From Tannerella sp. (GTDB lineage: Bacteria > Bacteroidota > Bacteroidia > Bacteroidales > Tannerellaceae), in NCBI GenBank assembly GCA_031277235.1, contig JAITMT010000197.1, positions 1 through 9,389 on the forward strand: a stretch of 9,389 nt of DNA. The letters are read 5' to 3'. Shown piece by piece: positions 5,674 through 9,389 of this stretch. Every line of letters starts with the position of its first letter. Position 1 is the stretch's first letter. The notes below the pieces were generated by a model, which did not search any database, had not been told where the DNA came from, and saw nothing but the letters and a program-made list of their open reading frames with translations. A program made the translations under genes and the position numbers.

Positions 5674-6972
5674 CTAAAAAACATAATAGGTACCGACCGT
5701 TAAATACTGGCTTCCAAAGCCGGGTTTGAAGTTCTTTTTGAAAGCGTTGTACGGGACAAAATAATAGTCAAGCGATAATCCGAGCCTGTTTTTTCTAATG
5801 CCTGCCCCCAGACCCAGAAAAAATGTCTCGGCGCTATACCACTGACTTTCTTCGTATTCCGGATCTTCCTTGGGAATGTCCGTTTGCAAAAAGCCTGCGC
5901 CCGCGCCTATTTTGCTGTCAAAAATCCAATTTTCTTTTATATCTGTTCTGGTTAGCCAAAGTCCCACGGTTCCGTTAAAACTTGCCCTTCCCGACAATGC
6001 CGTATCGGGCAAAAGGTATTCCAATTGCCTGGAATTGACGAGAATCACAAAACTCATTCCCAAATCTAATCTGTACTTTTCGGTCAAGGGCGTGCCGACA
6101 TAAAATCCAAACGTTGGACTCAGACTCAAGGTATTTGTCAGATTACCCAACGGAATGAAAGCGCCTGCGTCAATTCGCCAGTCATAAAGTATCCCGACAG
6201 GTTCGTCATATTCCCCGTAATCTTCTTCAATTTCTTCTATTTCCTCTTCCTGTGGAAGCGGCGGAAATGGATTTTCCAGAAAATTACTCCAGTAAAGTTC
6301 CCCGTCCAGCAATTCCAGGATTTTCAGGACGTTTTTTGCCTGCCGGAATTTTTCCGATTTTTCTTCGGCATTATTGTATTGATAGAAACGGTATTGTGTT
6401 TTTGTGGCGTACTCAAAAGAATAGGTCGGCAAATTGTTGTCGTAACCCGAATCGTTTTCATAATAACCGGGGATGGATTCATCGGTCGGCAAACTGTCAA
6501 ATTTCAGTTGAAAAAGGTTTTCCATAATGAAGTCCCAGTCATCCCTGGGGACAATTTCCATTTGTTCAAACTGCGTAACCGTTTCGGTAAGATTATTCGC
6601 GTCAAAATCCACAGATAGGGCATATAGATTGGCGATCCATCCTTCGGCGTCGTGTTTTATTTCGATCAATCCATGAGGCTGATCCTTTTCTCCGGCAGGA
6701 TTTGTGATCCATACGCGAAAAATCAGGCTGTCGCCGGAAAGTTCGGCGCTCTCCAAACCGAGTTGTTTTTCCTTCTGTTTGCAAAAATGCCAATAGACAT
6801 AAGGATAGCCCTTCAAGGCGTGTTTCGCATCGTATTTGGGAATATCCAGTTCCTTGGCTGTTTGCGGAATCGGGGAATAACGGGCGGTCAATGTGCTGAT
6901 TCTCTTGGAAACACATCCTGTTGCAAGAAGTATTGCCGCAAAAAGAATGAAGTATTTTGATGCACTTCGCAT
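5674..6972 (-). CDS. Lipoprotein with C-terminal outer-membrane beta-barrel
   Basis: The 432-residue product opens with a lipoprotein signal, lipobox LATGC with C20 as the lipidated residue. Residues 21-240 form a soluble domain I do not recognise. A proline and acidic linker follows at about 233-258 (PFPPLPQEEEIEEIEEDYGE). Residues 262-432 show alternating aromatic and glycine-rich strands and end YYVF with a terminal Phe, as expected for an outer-membrane beta-barrel of the small OmpA-like kind. I infer an outer-membrane protein with a periplasmic N-terminal domain; the function is unknown. The ATG is 1 bp after the stop codon of the rhodanese gene (TGA-C-ATG), so the two are very likely translationally coupled. 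It is the last gene of the cupin-rhodanese-lipoprotein operon. Confidence 0.8.
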   Translation of the reverse strand: MRSASKYFILFAAILLATGCVSKRISTLTARYSPIPQTAKELDIPKYDAKHALKGYPYVYWHFCKQKEKQLGLESAELSGDSLIFRVWITNPAGEKDQPHGLIEIKHDAEGWIANLYALSVDFDANNLTETVTQFEQMEIVPRDDWDFIMENLFQLKFDSLPTDESIPGYYENDSGYDNNLPTYSFEYATKTQYRFYQYNNAEEKSEKFRQAKNVLKILELLDGELYWSNFLENPFPPLPQEEEIEEIEEDYGEYDEPVGILYDWRIDAGAFIPLGNLTNTLSLSPTFGFYVGTPLTEKYRLDLGMSFVILVNSRQLEYLLPDTALSGRASFNGTVGLWLTRTDIKENWIFDSKIGAGAGFLQTDIPKEDPEYEESQWYSAETFFLGLGAGIRKNRLGLSLDYYFVPYNAFKKNFKPGFGSQYLTVGTYYVF

Positions 6973-6973
6973 G

Positions 6974-7570
6974 TCATTTCAAAACTACCGTTCCTTCAAA
7001 TTCAATTCTTTTGTCGTTCACGTTTACCAGTTCGTCCAGTTCATACACGTTTCTGTAACCGTAACCGTATAAATTGATGTGCGTGGGGATGTTGAGAGCC
7101 AGCATGACGGGTTTTCTGTTGGTCAGGATCTGTGTTTCCGGCAGACTTTCCGGCATTGCCATTTTGGACGCAAAATCAATCTGGTCTCCGTCAAAATTAT
7201 TGTTGCAATAAATCAGTATCCGGGTCTCTTTGTCCGGTATGAGTTCTTCCAGATTGCGCTGGGTGAAATCGGTAAAACTCAAGTGCACAGCGCCTTTCAA
7301 ATGTTTCCGTTCATAACGGAAAGTAGAGCGCGAATCCAAAATAATCGTGTTGGGTTCCCGACTCATTTTCAGGAAATCATCCAGACTGACTAATCTCGAT
7401 TGCCGGTGTTTTTCCACTTCCGACGTCAAATCCTTGAAATCGTCAAAATTCACCAGCGCTTTCGGGTATGTTTTTTGTTCCGCCATCGTTTTTGTCTTTT
7501 TTTCAATTTGCGAATAAACCAGGCAGCCGAACAGGCTGCATATCGTTAGAATAATTATTGTCTTTTTCAT
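6974..7570 (-). CDS. Exported rhodanese-like protein
   Basis: The 198-residue protein begins with a signal peptide (MKKTIIILTICSLFGC). Either the Cys at 16 is a poor lipobox or cleavage follows YSQ. A single rhodanese-like domain follows: the VSLDDFLKM and IILDSRSTFRYERKHLKGAVHL segments are the substrate-domain signatures, and the candidate persulfide cysteine is C122 in LIYCNNNFDGD. The loop after the cysteine lacks the usual basic or Thr residue, so sulfurtransferase activity is uncertain; a thiol-handling or protein-binding role in the periplasm is possible. The C-terminus continues INLYGYGYRNVYEL, as in Bacteroidota exported rhodaneses. I chose the ATG at 7570 over an in-frame TTG four codons upstream because it gives a clean signal peptide. 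It lies 56 bp after the cupin gene with no good promoter between them. Confidence 0.85.
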   Translation of the reverse strand: MKKTIIILTICSLFGCLVYSQIEKKTKTMAEQKTYPKALVNFDDFKDLTSEVEKHRQSRLVSLDDFLKMSREPNTIILDSRSTFRYERKHLKGAVHLSFTDFTQRNLEELIPDKETRILIYCNNNFDGDQIDFASKMAMPESLPETQILTNRKPVMLALNIPTHINLYGYGYRNVYELDELVNVNDKRIEFEGTVVLK

Positions 7571-7626
7571 TTTTATTTTCAATTTTATTGCGAATTTATC
7601 TATAAAATACCGTTTTTATGCGGAGA

Positions 7627-7950
7627 TTACAAATAGTCCTGCCTGATCGGGGTGAAGATTTCTATCACTTCGCCTGCGTCAATGATTTCGACGGTATGTT
7701 CCACGTCGGCGGGGATTGAATAGGAATCGCCCGCGGACAACAGGTGTTCGTTTCCGCCGAATTTCAATTTGTATTTGCCCGAAATGACGTAACCGCTTTG
7801 CTCGTTCGGATGCTTGTGGAAGGGAACATTGTCGGTTGGTTTGTACGACATTTTTGTAATCATCGTATCGTTTCCGATGGCAAGCACAACGAAATCAACT
7901 CCCAAAAACTGCCTCGAAACGGCGTCTTCCTTTCTTACTATATTTCTCAT
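7627..7950 (-). CDS. Small single-domain cupin protein
   Basis: This 107-residue protein is one cupin barrel with no signal peptide, so it should be cytosolic. Motif 1 reads FHKHPNEQSGYVISG, giving ligands H45 and H47 with E50 or Q51 in place of the usual Glu. Motif 2 reads GDSYSIPADVEHTVEI, giving H85. A metal-binding site is therefore plausible. Cupins of this size range from dioxygenases and isomerases to sugar- or signal-binding proteins, so no reaction is assigned. It has its own -7 box and appears to be the first gene of the operon with the rhodanese-like and lipoprotein genes. Confidence 0.88.
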   Translation of the reverse strand: MRNIVRKEDAVSRQFLGVDFVVLAIGNDTMITKMSYKPTDNVPFHKHPNEQSGYVISGKYKLKFGGNEHLLSAGDSYSIPADVEHTVEIIDAGEVIEIFTPIRQDYL

Positions 7951-7982
7951 ATTCTTTTTGTTTACGGGTTCTTTTTCGGTTG

Positions 7983-7990
7983 CAAATGTA
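7983..7990 (-). promoter_or_regulatory. -7 box upstream of the cupin operon
   Basis: TACATTTG on the minus strand is a full match to TAnnTTTG and lies 32 nt before the cupin ATG. I see no convincing TTTG at the -33 distance. Confidence 0.5.
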
Positions 7991-7997
7991 GGTATAA

Positions 7998-8243
7998 TTA
8001 TTGGCTTTTTTGCATGGCGCCGGGTATTTTGGGCGCAGCCGTCAGTTTTTCCGTTTTGCGAGGATGAACATATTCTTCTTCGGGAATCAATGAAATGCCT
8101 TGCTGTTTGAGGTTTGCAGGCAAAAGATCGTCAATGTTGGAAGTAATTTTATTCTGCAAACTGTTGTAAAGCGCTGCGGACGGGACGTAACTGCCGTTTA
8201 CGTCTGACTTACCGAAACGTTCATTTCCGGCGTTTTCGTGCAA
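7998..8243 (-). pseudogene. Possible gene remnant, 81 codons
   Basis: An open frame ends at TAA 7998-8000. It can start only at TTG 8241-8243 and is closed upstream by an in-frame TAA seven codons earlier. The predicted product (containing SYVPSAALYNSLQNKI and PANLKQQGISLIPEEEYVHP) is of ordinary protein-like composition, unlike the low-complexity ORFs nearby, and resembles the C-terminal tail of a larger protein. I do not recognise it. There is no promoter or ATG, and its 5' side runs into the C-rich repeat at 8293-8343, so a gene truncated by repeat insertion or deletion is my best reading. Chance remains possible. Confidence 0.35.
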
Positions 8244-8292
8244 CCATCTGAAAATCTTGCCTTAACCACCCTGTCACTCCGCGCCACCCAAT

Positions 8293-8343
8293 CCCCCCCG
8301 CCCCCGCAAGGGGGAGGGGAATTACGCCGGATGGATTCCCCTC
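8293..8343. repeat. Overlapping C/G-rich hairpins
   Basis: Hairpin 1 pairs 8296-8305 with 8310-8319 (one mismatch) around a GCAA tetraloop; its core is CCCCC-GCAA-GGGGG. Hairpin 2 pairs GAGGGGAAT at 8314-8322 with ATTCCCCTC at 8335-8343 around a 12-nt loop. They share 8314-8319 and so exclude each other. It could be a dispersed repeat or a terminator for the regulator gene, although no T-run follows on the minus strand. Confidence 0.6.
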
Positions 8344-8359
8344 TTTCGACATAATTCTC

Positions 8360-8407
8360 CTCCGCCTTTGCCCTCCGCCTTTGCCTCCGCCTTTCTCCTC
8401 CGCCTTT
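8360..8407. repeat. Short tandem repeat CTCCGCCTTT x4
   Basis: Four perfect units of CTCCGCCTTT begin at 8360, 8373, 8385 and 8398, spaced by 2-3 variable bases (period 12-13 bp). The array lies 13 bp beyond the stop codon of the regulator gene. Copy number may vary between strains, and no function is evident. Confidence 0.85.
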
Positions 8408-8420
8408 TGCTTTCCCCCCT

Positions 8421-9389
8421 CTACGGAACAATATTCCGCAGAAACTCCTCAAAATCCGTATTTCTATCTATTTTCAATTTCCGTTTCAGTTCGCTTTTGT
8501 TGCTTTTGACGGTATTTTGGGTGATGTTCAGTTCGTCTGCTATTTCCTTGTTGCTTTTGTGCATGTAGATATAGGCGCAGTAGCGTTGTTCGAGTGCTGT
8601 CAGTTTTTGCGGGTCGGCTCTATTGTTGAGCGCTTCAAAAAAGCCGGGGTGAATTTCTCCGAAGATTTTGCTGTAATCGTCATAGGATTTGTCGCCTGCC
8701 TTGTCGTCGCGGATCAGTTTTTTGATTTCGCTGTCTTCGGTTTTTTGCGATATTTTTTCCAGTGTCTTGTCTTTTTTCGCAACCTGCATGCCGGAAGCCT
8801 CCAGTTTCCTTTGCGTCATTTCGACTTCATATTCTTTCCGTTTCGCCTGCTGTTCGGCTATTTTCCGTTGCAGTTCGGCGTTTTCCTTTTCCAGGCGGAT
8901 TCTCGTGTGGCGTTTGACGAAGTAGATGACCAGGAAGATGGAGAGACTGATGGCAAAGATTCCGAAACTCAGGAAAAGCATATTTTTTGTTTCGGCGAGC
9001 CGCAGTTCGTTTTCCTTTTTTTCCGTTTCGAACTTCACTTCGGCGAGTTGGCGCTGTTCTTCCGTTTGGGCATTGACAAATTCCTTGTAATACTTCATGC
9101 TTTCGTTCATCGCTTCGGTTGCCTGCCGGTGCTGACCGGTTTCCGTGTACAGGAAAGAGAGATTTTCATAATCCCTGCTGAGGAAAAAAGGATTTTTCGC
9201 CTTATCGAGCGGAATCAACTGTTCCCGGTAGAGTTCTATGGCTTCTTCATTTGGCGCTTCATTGATGCTCATGTACAACAACGTTTCTTTTGCCAGGAAG
9301 TTGTTTCTGTTTCTCACGTTTCTTTTGAAATTTTCCGTGTGCCGTTCCATCAATTCTTCGTAGCGGGCATCCGGATACTCGCTGAAAAT
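8421..9389 (-). CDS. Membrane-anchored TPR/LuxR-type transcriptional regulator (5' end outside window)
   Basis: The frame is open to the right edge, so the N-terminus is missing; 322 residues are visible, numbered here from the edge. Residues 1-110 are helical and TPR-like (LSRDYENLSFLYTETGQHRQ is a clear TPR half). One transmembrane helix follows at about 136-158, then a charged coiled coil at about 159-215. At about 255-308 comes a LuxR/GerE-type helix-turn-helix: IHPGFFEAL, LTALEQRYCAYIYM, SNKEIADELNITQNTVKSNK, then KLKI. This architecture (periplasmic TPR sensor, one membrane helix, cytosolic coiled coil and DNA-binding domain) is common in Bacteroidota. It presumably acts by signal-dependent dimerisation; ligand and targets are unknown. 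There is no phosphoacceptor or histidine kinase domain in the visible part. Whether it controls the neighbouring operon cannot be told from sequence. Confidence 0.88.
   Translation of the reverse strand: MFSEYPDARYEELMERHTENFKRNVRNRNNFLAKETLLYMSINEAPNEEAIELYREQLIPLDKAKNPFFLSRDYENLSFLYTETGQHRQATEAMNESMKYYKEFVNAQTEEQRQLAEVKFETEKKENELRLAETKNMLFLSFGIFAISLSIFLVIYFVKRHTRIRLEKENAELQRKIAEQQAKRKEYEVEMTQRKLEASGMQVAKKDKTLEKISQKTEDSEIKKLIRDDKAGDKSYDDYSKIFGEIHPGFFEALNNRADPQKLTALEQRYCAYIYMHKSNKEIADELNITQNTVKSNKSELKRKLKIDRNTDFEEFLRNIVP

Larger units (their letters stand above)
8244..8420. other. Non-coding, repeat-rich spacer after the regulator gene
   Basis: With the remnant at 7998-8243, this makes up the only stretch over 300 bp (7951-8420) lacking a confident gene. 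It holds a double C/G-rich hairpin and a four-unit tandem repeat, listed separately. The frames that stay open here encode low-complexity Arg/Gly/Lys-rich peptides, which I treat as spurious. I see no tRNA or other RNA gene. Confidence 0.6.

Noticed and set aside
7571..7582. TTG start four codons upstream of the rhodanese gene
   Set aside because: The ATG at 7570 gives a typical MKK signal peptide, and the TTG adds only Met-Lys-Ile-Lys.
8198..8452. 84-codon minus-strand ORF rich in Arg, Gly and Lys
   Set aside because: It is low-complexity translation of the tandem repeat and the C-rich hairpin, and it overlaps the end of the regulator gene in another frame.

Overview
The window looks like chromosomal DNA of a member of the Bacteroidota (Bacteroidales-like). 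Four of the five promoters I can place have the Bacteroidota -7 box TAnnTTTG, and the IS promoter also has a TTTG -33 box 19 nt upstream. The gene content fits: a TPR/transmembrane/LuxR-type regulator, an exported M28 peptidase, an exported rhodanese, a retropepsin-like protein, and an IS4-family transposase with a DUF4372-like N-terminus. Species cannot be given from sequence alone.

Layout from left to right. Every host gene is on the minus strand, so transcription runs right to left. At the right edge is the C-terminal part of a membrane-anchored TPR/LuxR-type regulator (8421-9389, running off the window). It is followed by about 470 bp of mostly non-coding, repeat-rich DNA holding a CTCCGCCTTT tandem repeat, a C/G-rich double hairpin and a probable gene remnant. 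Next is a compact operon of cupin, exported rhodanese-like protein, and lipoprotein with a predicted C-terminal beta-barrel (7950 to 5674); the last two genes are 1 bp apart. Then comes a retropepsin-like gene (4176-5495) interrupted by two in-frame nonsense codons, an intact M28 zinc peptidase (2460-3968), a palindromic repeat island (2258-2415), a complete 1325-bp IS4-family element (913-2237), and a three-helix membrane protein of unknown function (42-788).

The most notable structure is a dispersed promoter-leader cassette. The starts of the retropepsin gene, the M28 peptidase and the membrane protein all carry the same 28-bp leader block, always exactly 9 nt before an ATG. Copies 1 and 2 are alike over 129 bp with two differences, one of them in a degenerate position of the -7 box. 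Copies 2 and 3 instead share a distal 43-bp palindromic block. In copy 3 the cassette's ATG opens only a five-codon ORF, and the peptidase starts 15 nt after it.

The IS has landed inside copy 1, and copy 2 is its undisturbed empty site. This fixes the IS ends and the 9-bp target duplication to the base. It also shows that the insertion replaces exactly the four bases at the -33 position of the membrane-protein promoter. With the nonsense-broken retropepsin, this gives a module of three similarly led genes, two of them predicted secreted peptidases, of which one is disrupted in its coding sequence and another probably in its promoter.
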